A stretch of DNA of 64,000 nucleotides. Origin: Pelodera strongyloides. Its lineage: Eukaryota > Nematoda > Chromadorea > Rhabditida > Rhabditidae. Shown piece by piece: positions 27,301 through 37,812 of this stretch; within the stretch, counting starts at the first letter, position 1; every line of letters begins with the position of its first letter. The notes beneath the pieces are model-generated. The model did not search any database. It was not told the origin of the DNA and was given only the letters and a program-made list of their open reading frames with translations. Position numbers and translations under genes: made by a program. Location: contig JAANDG010000082.1 of the NCBI GenBank assembly GCA_036852015.1, forward strand, positions 1 through 64,000, written 5' to 3'.

Positions 27301-27753
27301 GTGAATTATTAGATTCCCAATTTGCACGATACGACTTGTATTTAGAAAAAATCTTTAGCGAACAATAAAATAACAATGCACGATGTTTCTACAGACCTCT
27401 CGCTCTTTCCTGCTCAGTCCTCCGCGCAGAGAGCGCAGACGTGCAAGTGCACCACCTCCAGGAGAGAGAGGACCAGTGAGACCATGGATGAACACATTGG
27501 CAGAGGCGAGACGCAAGACACGAAGAAAGGTGAGTTATAACAGTCTGTGCCTTGAGCATAGAAAGGTTTGATTCCCTCGTTCTATAACCTGATGTTTCAG
27601 GCGTTCCTGATGCTTACCCTCAACTTGATCTTCTGGGGACCGTACTGCCTACTTGGCATTATCACTGCCATCACCGTATTTGAAAACTACCACAACTTTA
27701 ACTTTGTCTGTGCTCTTCTTGTCTTTAACGCAATCACGAACATTCTCCTCTAA
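24382..27753 (+). CDS. GnRH/AKH-receptor-like class A GPCR
   Basis: Seven-transmembrane receptor, most like the gonadotropin-releasing-hormone / adipokinetic-hormone receptor group; it probably binds a peptide. Fourteen exons keep frame: 24382-24513, 24668-24775, 24897-24974, 25089-25163, 25241-25359, 25544-25634, 25897-25989, 26150-26289, 26355-26461, 26620-26721, 26815-27069, 27205-27281, 27395-27529, 27601-27753. This gives 554 aa. Landmarks: TM1 at about 18-38; TM2 SLTVADMIILFVYAP; WYGGDILCR entering TM3; FDRVY in place of DRY (D at about 112); TM4 AWAVALVCALPQLFIF; a lysine/proline-rich second extracellular loop; VYNIFHLATICVVPY for TM5; FWGPY for TM6; and TM7 ending NAITNILL, then stop. 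Intracellular loop 3 is about 225 residues, Ser/Arg/Pro-rich and spread over six exons. There is no cytoplasmic tail, as in mammalian GnRH receptors. The NPxxY and CWxPY motifs are altered. The intron after 25989 begins with GC. The acceptor of exon 10 could instead be at 26613. Confidence 0.85.
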
Positions 27754-30133
27754 ACGATGGGAGAAGGACGATATCTAGTCAATAGTCAATAACAATTGGT
27801 TTTGTCCGTTTTGTTTGTTTAAAGTTTGAAGCGAAACAATAGTGAAATTCAATGTTAATAATAGAAAAAACTATTAGAGTCGATAGTGTAGAAAGCTCTC
27901 ATTTTATCGCGTTTGTCAAAGGCGGCTAAATGTCTGAACCTCGAAAATACAGTTACCGTTAATACCGTCACCGCTGCTAACATACCGTTATTTTATTATA
28001 GTTGAATGGGGTTCGTCTTTAAGTTCAGCGGTAACTTTGACTATTTTTCTCACCCTCTTCCCTATAATGGTGAAATCCATGTGTGACCGAAGACTCTTAA
28101 CAACGAAGAGCAAACTTATTTATTTATGCCACTTTTTGCTTTTAAAATGTTTTTTCAAAGTTTACATAATATAAGGTTCCCAAATTTGACAGAAAACGCA
28201 GAACAACGAAGGTTTTCACAAATCGTAAATGTCGGGGATTAATATGAATGTAGCCATAATGATCTCTATTTTAGATCGGGTTCTGTTAGAATCCATGACC
28301 AAGTCTTAGTTTTTCTTTTCGCACTTTTATATGCCTGAAGTTTGTCTGTTTATCCGCTAGGAAGCATTGTGCACATGCCTCTATCGTTGAGAATGTATTT
28401 ATTTTGTTTAGACAAATGTACAAAATACTGAGTATAATAACTGTGTTTTTACTTTCTGCTAGTTGCTGGTTTACTAAGCAAGCATGTTCCAGTGTATCAC
28501 GTTCGAAAAGTGTTAGTTGCACTACTTCTATTGAAGCTTCTAATCGCAGTGTCTCAGAAGAGACACTAGCCTACATAATATGTTAATTATCTCAGTTGCA
28601 TCTTATTGTGAGGCAGTGCTTAACTTGCCATTTTGACGAGCATTAACTTGTCTAATCTTGCGTAAATAGTAAATTCTTGAAGCCATGGCCGTTGTTGACG
28701 AGGCCCCACAATGGCAAACCGTAAGAGACACTCTTTTATGGGCACATTGTTCCTCTTCGCAAAATACTTTACTGTTGCAACTTTTCCTTCCGATCTTTGT
28801 ATTCGTGACTGTTCGATTTGTCGCCATGACCGTGTCTCTATTTTCGCTGATACAATCCTAATCTTTATGATCAATCTTGTGTTGTATGCAAATGATAGTT
28901 AGTTGTACAAATAAAACTTTTCTAATATTTCGGCCCATTTCAAGAGACGTCCCATGTGAAAACAATATATTGGATGTATATTTCATAAGTTAAAAGAAGT
29001 AAACAAGAAGTAGGGTTACTTGTAGTATCCTTACATCTCTTTAGTTGTGTTAGGGATTGACCACGCAGCCAATATACGTCAGCCCATTCATGTTTCCAAT
29101 GGACACCAACCCCATACCCATAATAGCCGACCACGCAGTCGATTTATCCCAGATCAGCACAAACCCGCAGAAAAACAACCCTTCGAAGACAACCTCACCG
29201 ACAACGACGACCAAACCACTTAACAAACGAAATATCCAGTGCCAATACCATTGAGATGTCCGACCTTGACAACACTGTTCTTAGACACTTTATGCTTAAA
29301 GTTGACAAGACAACAGAATAGTTCTGAACAACACAAACGAATACTGCTGAAACCATTTCATTGATATCTTGTCAAGCACATGGCTGATACACGACAATGA
29401 AAGACTCTAAAACAATATATACACATATACATAAAATAAGATATGCAATTCAACAAGAAAGGTGGAACAAGGAGGCAACATAATGCGTAGAAAATCACAA
29501 GGAATGATAAAACAAAAAGAAAATACATCACAAATTAGACCAAGCGACTGGACCAAATACCCGAATGGTTAAATTTTTCTATGTGTACAACCAACTAGGC
29601 GTTTACCATTCAATTTAATACAGTTAGTTCCCTACAAATGAAAGGGAAAATTAAATTTTGCTTTAATTTTCCATTAAGGTATTTTAATGAGGAATACATG
29701 AAATCTTAGATTTAGTAAGAAGTATGTTAAGTAAGTAATTTACACATTATTTCATGGGTTTCATGAATGTAAAATGAACTATACGGTGTAAATAATGAAT
29801 GTCAACTATCTAGACACAGCATTTTATAACATGTTCATACCAATGGCGACCATCTGATTCACTCTTCCGTTATTGAGTCATCTAGCTCCGTAACTCGTCT
29901 TGGTGAAGATGGAGAAAACAATCGAGACCTCTTCAGGGAGAAACTCGGGCGCAACCAGCCTCTTTCAGGCTTCGGAGGGGCTACCTAAAAAAGGTGAACA
30001 CATTGACCATATATAACTGACACGAAGAAAAAACATGAATACTTTTTGCGGGGTGGTCTACAAAATCGAGACTGGCCACATTTTCTTCAACAGGTTCGAG
30101 CTGTCTGAAATGCTTACCGGGGTCGTCATTTCA
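27754..30133. other. Intergenic, no gene recognised
   Basis: AT-rich. A GC-richer patch at about 29050-29250 has opposing short open frames: plus 29057-29254, ending in a Thr/Pro/Lys-rich segment, and minus 28940-29134. Neither matches a family or has flanking exons. An AATAAA-type hexamer occurs near 28910. Confidence 0.5.
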
Positions 30134-31783
30134 TCAGAGAGTCTTGAATGACCCTTCCATTTCTTCAGAATTGGTGTGTCCAATAGAGGTGTCTTTCGGC
30201 TGAACAAGTCCGACATTCTCTTGAACGAGTGCCTCCTTTTTTCGTTTCTCTTGATGATCGGAAGAGTCTTCGTAACAGTTCTTGCAACTCTCAGTGAGCG
30301 GAACCTAAATAGTTTTGGTTACAACATAGACGTTTGTCACGTTGAAACGAAATATTGGTTTTCATAGTATTATTGTTTTATAAAAATCAAGAAAAACGAA
30401 CCCCCAGGACTTGCGCGAAACATTTCTTTCGGGAGTGGTTGCGGAAGGTGGTGACTTCAAAGCATCCCTCGGCACGGTCTTGATGAAGCTGACATTCTCT
30501 AAAATAAATTATTTTCATTTTGTCGTTTTCACTTCAAGCGATGCCAATAATCGGATAGTCCATGCCTCCTCTGGCAGTTGAACCCCTGCGGGAAACAGGC
30601 AGAAGAACAATTGTCCCAGTAATTGAACTTGGAACCCTGACCGAACATGTCTTAATTAAAGAAGTTGCAAACGAAAAACAGAATATCTTACAAACACGTA
30701 CCCCAATAAGAATCATGCACTCCCGAACTGAGTGGGAACGATCGAGAACATGCATTCATCAGTCCTCTCCTCCATTTCACTAGGTTATCGGTCACTTTAA
30801 AGAGAAGTTCCTCATCCTGCCAGCAGATTCTCACTGTGCACTCCGACTGCTTAAAATAAGGATTTGAGTTGAGTACTGGTGCATGTTTTGAGTTGAGTAT
30901 TCATTTGATTTCTCTCTCGTATTGTTTTCAAGGAGGATGAGGATTGTAGAAGACCAATGAATCCAAGCTAGTCGAGGTGGGCGTGATCAACCAAGGGCTT
31001 CCAAGCAACGACAGATTAGACACGGCACTTGAAACTCACATTAAAGTTAACAAGTCTTGTCTCCAACAAATCAATTTCAGACATGTCGATGGCGCGACCG
31101 CTGTCAGAGGAGCTGAAATGCAATGTTATGAGAGATTCAGAAAAAGCAAAAGTAGTTGTTGTTCAAACGACATTAGTGTTGCAAGTGTTTGCGTATTAAT
31201 TGTAACATTTGCCTCACGTGCAAACAAAAGATTTTCAGTTATTTTAAGTACATCTAAGACTGACGTATAGATGAGAAGAGTGCCAGAGTGCAGTAGGACG
31301 AAAGCCATCATTTCTTCCTTTGTGCCGAAGAAAGTTGAAACGTTCTGCATCTAGAAAAAGAATTTAACTAAAAAAATATTTGCGAAATGCACGTTCATTG
31401 ATTTTGCTTTATATGCGAATACATCTTAATTGCATGCACGAATCCGATGACTTCCATAACGAGTGACAGTATTGCAAAAGTCTACTAATGATAACCATAT
31501 CTTCAAACGCACCGGATAATATCCCCTGCAAAACGAGGATTTTTGTCCGGTGAAGAAGCCGAGCACGTTGAACAGAGTCACTTTCTAAAACAGATTCAAT
31601 AAATAGTGCAAAATTTAAGGATTAATTTTTTTTACGAAATTCGTAAATACCACTTACATCATTCAGACTGGAGCTTAGTGGCAATAGATATCCATTAGTT
31701 GCACATTCGAAGGTCTCCTCATTGGTTTCCTCTAGAGTCTCCATATTATCCGCAGAAAAGGCTGTTAGTATTCTAACGGAACT
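30134..31783 (-). CDS. Cysteine-rich, probably secreted protein, unassigned
   Basis: Not recognised. Eight exons connect in phase: 31783-31658 (first ATG at 31744), 31585-31514, 31350-31226, 31112-31040, 30849-30702, 30650-30533, 30498-30402, 30304-30134. From 31744 this gives 296 aa. A single hydrophobic run, MMAFVLLHSGTLLIYTSVLDVL, lies near residues 66-87; with translation starting at the Met-Met it would make a typical signal peptide, so the mature part may be the C-terminal 210 residues. That part has about a dozen cysteines, beginning ECTVRICWQDEE, then ...NACSRSF..., YWDNCSSACFPQGFNCQRRHG, ECQLHQDRAEGCF, KKCF and SCKNCYED, followed by a hydrophilic tail of about 45 residues. The spacing resembles small nematode cysteine-rich ectodomains, but I cannot name one. 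The donor after 31226 (GTTTGC) is weak. A Ser/Thr/Pro-rich open frame at 31784-32134 could supply an upstream exon. Confidence 0.6.
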
Positions 31784-32900
31784 CTAAAATATCAGCATGT
31801 ATATTTTGGTATCGTAGTGTAAAAGACGGACAAGAGCATAATATATAACGAGTATTACAATGGAAGTATTTAGACAAATAGTTCTAACCGAAAAAAAAAC
31901 GGTCGAGTTGGGAAAAAAGAAACGAGAAGTGGGGCGATGTGGGGGGTGGGGTGATTGAATGAATCTGTCGATGATTTTTGGCGGGACTGTGATGCCCGCG
32001 GGTGATGTGGAAGATGGTGTGGAGACAGAGGTCGACAGATGTACAGGGGTTCTATACGTCATGAATTGAGAGAGTCGAGGAACAGCAAGAGCGCAAAACG
32101 GGCGCAATTGGTAACAAATGTCATATGCAGACATTAATCTTTGATCGTTAATAAACTTTGAATTAACAAGGAGGCGGGCCCCGATAGTCGTCCCCTCCGG
32201 AGACCAATCCCCTGGTATGTACCAAACTCCGGGTCGGTACTACTTGCGCACTTTAGGGGTTTTGGCGCGAAAATTCAAATCTTATTCTATATACATACTT
32301 CCTTTTTAATATGGATTTCATTTTTCTACTGAAAAGGATAAAAAGAGGAAGGGAGTAGAAGACTTCCACATTTAAGGTTGTCTAATAGCTTGATCTTTGA
32401 AGTGGTTTAATTTGAATGGTAAGAACGACAGTTATGTGGCTATGAAAAACCCTTCATTGGAATCCGAAGCATCTTCTTCAATAGAATTTAGCTTTGAGTT
32501 AATTCCATGAGCCATGTAAAACGGTGCACATCATAGTACACGATGTTGTGTACGGTATTTTTGAAATTGTTTCCATACCGGAAAGTTATGCAATCTAAGT
32601 TTGTATATGTACATGGTTCAACAATTGGTAATAAAAAATGTAGTAATGTATATAAACAATCAGTAAGTATGTATACTAATAGTAAACACCCAGTTCGTCG
32701 ACATCAAACAGCGTTTTTAAATTCAACTTCCTTTTTTCATCAATAATATAAGTTGCGTGGATTGGCTTTCAAATATTACTGTTCGCACTGCACTTTTTAC
32801 TATTCATGATCAGTGATATGCTTAATTTTTTTGGATTTCACTCAAATATAATGTCATGCCTCTCTATGAACACAGAGCATTTCCAGTCTATACTTGCTCA
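31784..32900. other. Intergenic, possible upstream exon on minus strand
   Basis: The minus strand holds an open frame from 32134, rich in Ser, Thr and Pro, directly upstream of the cysteine-rich gene; no clear donor links it to the next exon. The rest is AT-rich and empty. A GC-rich inverted motif lies near 32170-32260. Confidence 0.35.
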
Positions 32901-32907
32901 TTCTTTC

Positions 32908-32909
32908 AG
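32908..32909 (+). promoter_or_regulatory. Splice acceptor 5' of the finger gene start
   Basis: TCATTCTTTCAG ends at 32909, five bases before ATG at 32915. This fits spliced-leader addition or a 5'-UTR intron. Confidence 0.55.
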
Positions 32910-32914
32910 TTAAG

Positions 32915-33469
32915 ATGTCTGAGTTTGAGTGCAACTTGTGCATTTTGACTATTCGGGGCTACGAGCACTACCGCGATCATATGCGGGTCGAACACATTGA
33001 GATTCCAGGTATGATTCAGGAATTCCAGGTTATGCACCAACAGAATCATATACAATGTATGTAATTCAGTCAAAGACTGCGTTATCTGACTACCATATAT
33101 CATGTACAATTCCGAACAACGTTAAGTGAGCTTCTCTGGAAAAAAGGAGAATACAGTGAGGAATAAAGCATATCATGTAGCTGTTCAGGTGAATTTCTTC
33201 TTGCTGAAAGCGATGGCGTGGTTCCAACTACGGAGGAAACTCATCGACCACACGTAAGTTACGCATTTTACGAGTTAATTCCGAATGAACATCTAAATAG
33301 CCATCCAAAAAAACTTTGCGTGTGCAATGGATCACAACCAGATTGTCTGTTTCGCTGTGAGCATATAATTCAAGAAGAGCGAGTTCCATTTTATTGCTCA
33401 ATATTGTATTCTTCAGCAGGGTACTGTGCAAACATCAATTTATTGGAAGTGGACTCTTGCTTGGAATAA
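32915..33469 (+). CDS. Small protein with one C2H2-finger-like motif
   Basis: Exon 1 (32915-33008) encodes MSEFECNLCILTIRGYEHYR followed by DHMRVEH. The spacing C-x2-C-x14-H-x5-H suggests a zinc finger, though the gap between the pairs is a little longer than in a classical C2H2 finger. Exon 2 starts at 33189 after CTGTTCAG. Read through, it runs to a stop at 33467-33469 and adds a cysteine-rich stretch with CVCNG, CLFRCEH and YC, giving 124 aa. Inside it a strong donor (GTAAGT at 33257) and a strong acceptor (TTCTTCAG ending near 33417) would remove 161 bases and give a shorter protein, so two isoforms are possible. A further frame with a good acceptor at about 33870 could be another exon. 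Function is unknown; nucleic-acid or protein binding through zinc is inferred only from the motif. Confidence 0.5.
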
Positions 33470-34430
33470 GGACTAACGACCCTACTTTATGTTATAAACT
33501 TTTTCTCGTCCCGAACTAATTTCGCAGTGTGATACCCTTTTCGCTTTTTGAGACTGTTCTATTGTAGTATACGCACTTGGTTCTTCCATTCTCTCTTTTT
33601 GCCTATAGTTAGATATATGCTGTTTTTTGGCGAGCATCCGATGAGGATCAACTAGTATTTTATTTACGACAACATTTACTTGTATATATCTCGTTCATCA
33701 AAAGATCTCCAGAATCGAAAGTGAATGTCATTTTACTTCTTCCCCTTTTCGCATCATCTCTGTTTGCCTCGATCTCGCATCAGCTCTCAAAGTAACTCGT
33801 TGACGGTTGTTTTAATGCGTACTGTAAAAAAATACTTTTCGTCTTATTGATTTCGAATTTCACAGAATTACAGTGAAACTCGGTCGGTGTGAAGGTGCTG
33901 ATGCGCCTGCTGGAAAGATGCGGGTGCACCACGAACCGTTGTCTAACTGTAATTGGGTAAACCCCATCCTCAAATACTGCTTTTCATTGAGCTAGTTTTG
34001 CCCGGGGGACCGTATTATATCTTATTTATCTCAAACATTTAATGATGTTTAATTCAGTATTTAGACTGAGCCACAGCCCTGGCGTTTAATGTGTTTATTC
34101 AACCACACTATTTTGTTCTTTAATTGTAAATAAACAACTACATGAAAGGATTTGTGTAGACTGTCAGGAAAATACATACTCTTTGAGAAAAACAAAGAAA
34201 TCCCAAAAAACTAAATTCTATTTCATGTACTAAAAACTACAGAAAACATACAATACTGAAATTTGAACAAAATATCAATCACAGGAATGTACATATTATT
34301 TAAATTGAAAAAATGGAAGATTTTTGGAGATTTTTTAACAAAACACGTCACACTAAATGCGTAATTGACATGAATGGGGTACGTTGCGAGTGAAATATAA
34401 CATTAAAAAGGTTAAAGGTTAAAGCTAGTA
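33470..34430. other. Intergenic with a short GC-rich structured patch
   Basis: 33881-33938 is GC-rich in an AT-rich background and can pair CGGT with ACCG (33881/33935) and GGTGC with GCACC (33894/33926). It also lies after a good acceptor (TTTCACAG at about 33868) and reads open for about 26 codons up to a GTAAAC donor, so it may be an orphan exon and not an RNA. Nothing else was seen. Confidence 0.35.
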
Positions 34431-34502
34431 TCAATTACAATAGGTACTAATAAGAGAAGTCGTGCGTCAATTACAATAGGTACTAATAAGAGAAGTCGTG
34501 CG
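34431..34502. repeat. 36-bp perfect tandem duplication
   Basis: TCAATTACAATAGGTACTAA plus the next 16 bases occurs twice back to back without a mismatch. Confidence 0.95.
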
Positions 34503-35481
34503 TTCACACCAGAAAATTTTTGCAAAAATCATTTAAAGAAGGCTGACAAACCCCCAGTTTGTAATTTGGTTTGTAAATACAGTACCTGTTAATCACTAAA
34601 ATACTAGCGGTTGATGGGGCGTTAGATCTTTTCAAAAGCATATACTGATTCAAGTAGAACGGAGTCGAATCGCAATCTTATTCTAGGGGTGCTATACAAA
34701 AAAAGCAAATAAGAAGGATCAATACGTGTAAATTCCCCCACCCTGGCCTTGCAAAATGCCGAATGCAAAATAGTAAGAGCTCCAGGGTCATTTCCTGGAC
34801 AGTGCATCATCAGAAATCTTAAAGCCATATTGCCTGCGCAAACAAATGACTTATTGGTGCTTTACAGGGATGGAATCGCATGAAATCGTCCCTATTTCAA
34901 TTTTATGTTACAACATAAGAACGTTCTAGCGACATTTGAACGTGAAGATCGTATTTCAACTTAGCTTACTGGCAATGAGAATCATTGAGATTCTTGGTAA
35001 TAAGCATCTTAAAGTGGGCAACCGAGCTGATTCTATTAAATTTCACACATGAATGGCAAAGCGGAATGCATAAAGGCTGGTGTTCACAGTTGGACCCGGC
35101 GAAACACTCAAGCTTAGCGCATTCATCACACACATAAATAGTAATGGTCTACTGAGCCATCGGCATCTCAGCCGACAGCATTGAAGCCTTTGGATCAGTT
35201 TGGCTAGCAGAGTTAAATCCAGACACAAAGTCCTGCATCTTAGGGGTCAACGGAAACATATGTTGTTGCGTTCTTTACCGCAATGTTAAAAAATAGGAGC
35301 ACGCTGTCCTGCGGTTAAAGCTAACGCAGGCGTTGCAAAGGGGGAACTTCGTATATTTGAAGAAGATACGTCTTTCTGCTGGTGTCCACAAAACCTGTCA
35401 GCTTTGCGCAGGAATTGCACACTTTGAGCGGGATGGCTCTTGCAGTTTTAGTCTAAAAAAAAAGTCTAAAATTATTAGTCT
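34503..35481. other. Intergenic, probable transposon debris
   Basis: No intact gene. A minus-strand open frame at 34622-34828 and mixed GC content near 35050-35460 border the reverse-transcriptase fragment that follows; some of this may belong to the same decayed element. Confidence 0.35.
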
Positions 35482-35610
35482 AAAATTATATTCTTAGGCC
35501 ACGTCATCTCAGGGTACACCTGCAGCCCTACAGACCGGAACATTCGAGCAATAAAGGGCTTCCGGACCCCAACCAAGCATGTTAAGTATTTTATTGTAAT
35601 GTGTAATTCG
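35482..35610 (+). mobile_element. Reverse-transcriptase fragment, plus-strand copy
   Basis: Translates as KIIFLGHVISG, then DRNIRAIKGF and YFIVMCN. This is the connection-proximal part of a Ty3/gypsy-type reverse transcriptase (FLGH.IS and AIK..P blocks). It is an inverted, roughly 80 percent identical copy of 35967-36096 on the opposite strand. It is a truncated remnant and codes for nothing complete. Confidence 0.7.
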
Positions 35611-35862
35611 GAACAGAAGCCTCTCGTGTTTCTTCTTAATCATAATAAGACTCACGATGGGTCGTTGAACTTCAGGGCCATAATATATGTGTCGCTGACC
35701 ATTTTTGCTGTGGTGATGAAAGTCCTTTGCCTAAAATAACCAATGACGTTTAGCATTTTGCTGTTTTCTTTCTAGTTTGTATTGCCCATACCGCTAGTTG
35801 GCTGCCGTCTGAATACATAATAAATGTATCATCGCGCGGAACCGTCAGCATTGGCTTGGAGA

Positions 35863-37812
35863 TCAGTGATAACGAAATTTATAAAAAGGTGAACCGTATA
35901 CTTTCTTTAGTAATTTCGTGCAGTGGCGCCGCCAACGTTGCGAAGTTAAGTATAAAATTCTAAAGAAATTACACATTACAATAAAATAATTAACTTGCTT
36001 GGTAGTGGTCGGAGTCGGTAAATCCTTTATTGCTCGAATGTTTCGGTCTGCAGGGTTGTAGGTGTCCCCTGAGATGAGGCCTAAAAATATAATTTTAGTT
36101 TGTGCAATCAATTTGAGCTTTTCTCCTGATGCTTTGATTCTGAAAGTTCGAAACCGCTCAACTTTCCGCAGTGTGATGTGTTCGGGAAAAGTTTCCGAAT
36201 ATACCAATATGTCATCTAGGTATTTTCAGAAACTATCATTCAGTTCGGAAGGGATTTTGGACATTGCGCGATCGATGCAACAGCATTCTTTCGTCCGAAA
36301 GGTAAGTAGTTAATTCGAAAATTCCCTTGGGGTCCACATTTTGGCTAGCTGATGGGCTTAGTTTTAGCTGAATCTATACTAGTCTAAAAGTTGTTACCGA
36401 ATACTTGCTCCAATAAGTCGTCGATGTTCGGCAACGGGTAGTAGATGAGCACAGTAACCTCATTGATTGAACGCGGGTCCAGGCACACCCGGGCCAACCG
36501 TCCTGTTAGGGATGACGCTGGGATGCACCCATGGTGTATCCGGTTCTGAAATTCGGCAGGACTTAAGAAGTTGATTTAATGTTCTTCAATTTCCCGCTGA
36601 AACTTTCTGGGAGTTCTTGGCCAGCGGAGTTTGGACGGTATTTTTCCCACATTGTCTTAATATCTATCATAGTGTGATCATATGACCCTAGATCATAATC
36701 CGAAAATGAGATACAGTCGCTATATGCTTCGAATAGTGCTTCTTTGTCCTGAACTAACCTCAGCTCTGGAGAGGTCAACTTAATTTTCAGGCGGAAAAAT
36801 AGTCAGATGAATATGAAAGATTTTCTGCTTTTCGTTCTTTCATGAAAATCACAGTAGGCTCAAGTTCTGTTTTCACTCCATTTGTGGGGTCCCACTGTTC
36901 TATGATATTGCGATGCTCATCAAACCGTTGAAACTGGAGGTACAAGCGTTTGAGTCTAGGCGACTCATAGAAGTCGTTAGGTTCGAAATTGATGAGTCGG
37001 ATCGATTCCTCTGGCACCTTTTTGCATCTGCTTACAGTAAACATATACATATCTCTATTGCCTCTGCTACAATGTCGTTTCTATTTAAAAGGAATCTGAA
37101 CACTGCGGTGGGATTGGTCAACGCAGATATCTGCAAAGACGCCATCGCGGTGCTGGTTCGGAAACATAGATTTGCCACGGCATGGACGAACACATCTTCT
37201 ATAGCAACTGCCAATCCTTCTTCAAGTGCTAAGAGTTGGGACGACAGCTGTTTAGACGTTACAAAAGCCGACGCGTCTCTATTTGGCCTATTTCCTGCGT
37301 AACCTTGGTCAGAAAGTAGAAGTTTAGTATCGCAATCAATTTTGCTTAACCATGCACTGTTAATTTTTGTGTCGCAGAACGTTCCGAATTTAAAGAACTT
37401 ACATTTTTCCATCGGCTCCGGTGTCCAGGGTACTGTGCCAGCTTCGGTGCAATGCCCGTCCTGACATGGGCAATTTGTTACATCAGCGGAGGGAGACTCG
37501 GCAGGGAAGGCAGTTCCCGCGCGGTGTGAGACCTTTTTGTACAAGAGGACGCAGTTAGTCACAGACTTGGTGTGTCGAAAGCTTTTTCTGTGAACTTACT
37601 TACCTTAATCAGGTGCAGCCCCATCGCGGGCTCTTTTTCCTGGGAGTCCTTAACCACCTCCACCATAAGACTATCGGAAGATTGTAGTTTACCATCTTCT
37701 TAACGAATAAGAATGCCGTAGTTCGTATAACTAAATTAAAAATTCCCTTTTTTTCGATACAACTCGGCATTACAGCGCTTTCTTTCTCATTATTAGCGAA
37801 TCTCGCAAGCAA
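35863..37812 (-). mobile_element. Degenerate Ty3/gypsy-like LTR retrotransposon (pol and upstream part)
   Basis: Reading on the minus strand from 37812 downward, a chain of open frames (37562-37032, 37050-36787, 36778-36563, then reverse transcriptase) is broken by frameshifts and stops. Reverse-transcriptase blocks are visible: VCLDPRSINEVTVLIYYPLP followed by NIDDLLEQVFG (about 36490-36390), the catalytic YLDDILVYSE (36225-36196), and KIIFLGLISG with AIKDLPTPTT (about 36090-36000). The upstream 176-codon frame is cysteine-bearing and probably belongs to the gag/protease side, but no protease motif was identified. An in-frame stop follows the IDDLL block. No LTR pair was recognised. The element is inactive as it stands. 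A second piece lies in opposite orientation at 35482-35610. Confidence 0.75.

Noticed and set aside
37032..37562. 176-codon minus-strand frame as a host gene
   Set aside because: It lies directly upstream, same strand, of retrotransposon reverse-transcriptase blocks, and the chain is broken by frameshifts; better explained as part of the element.
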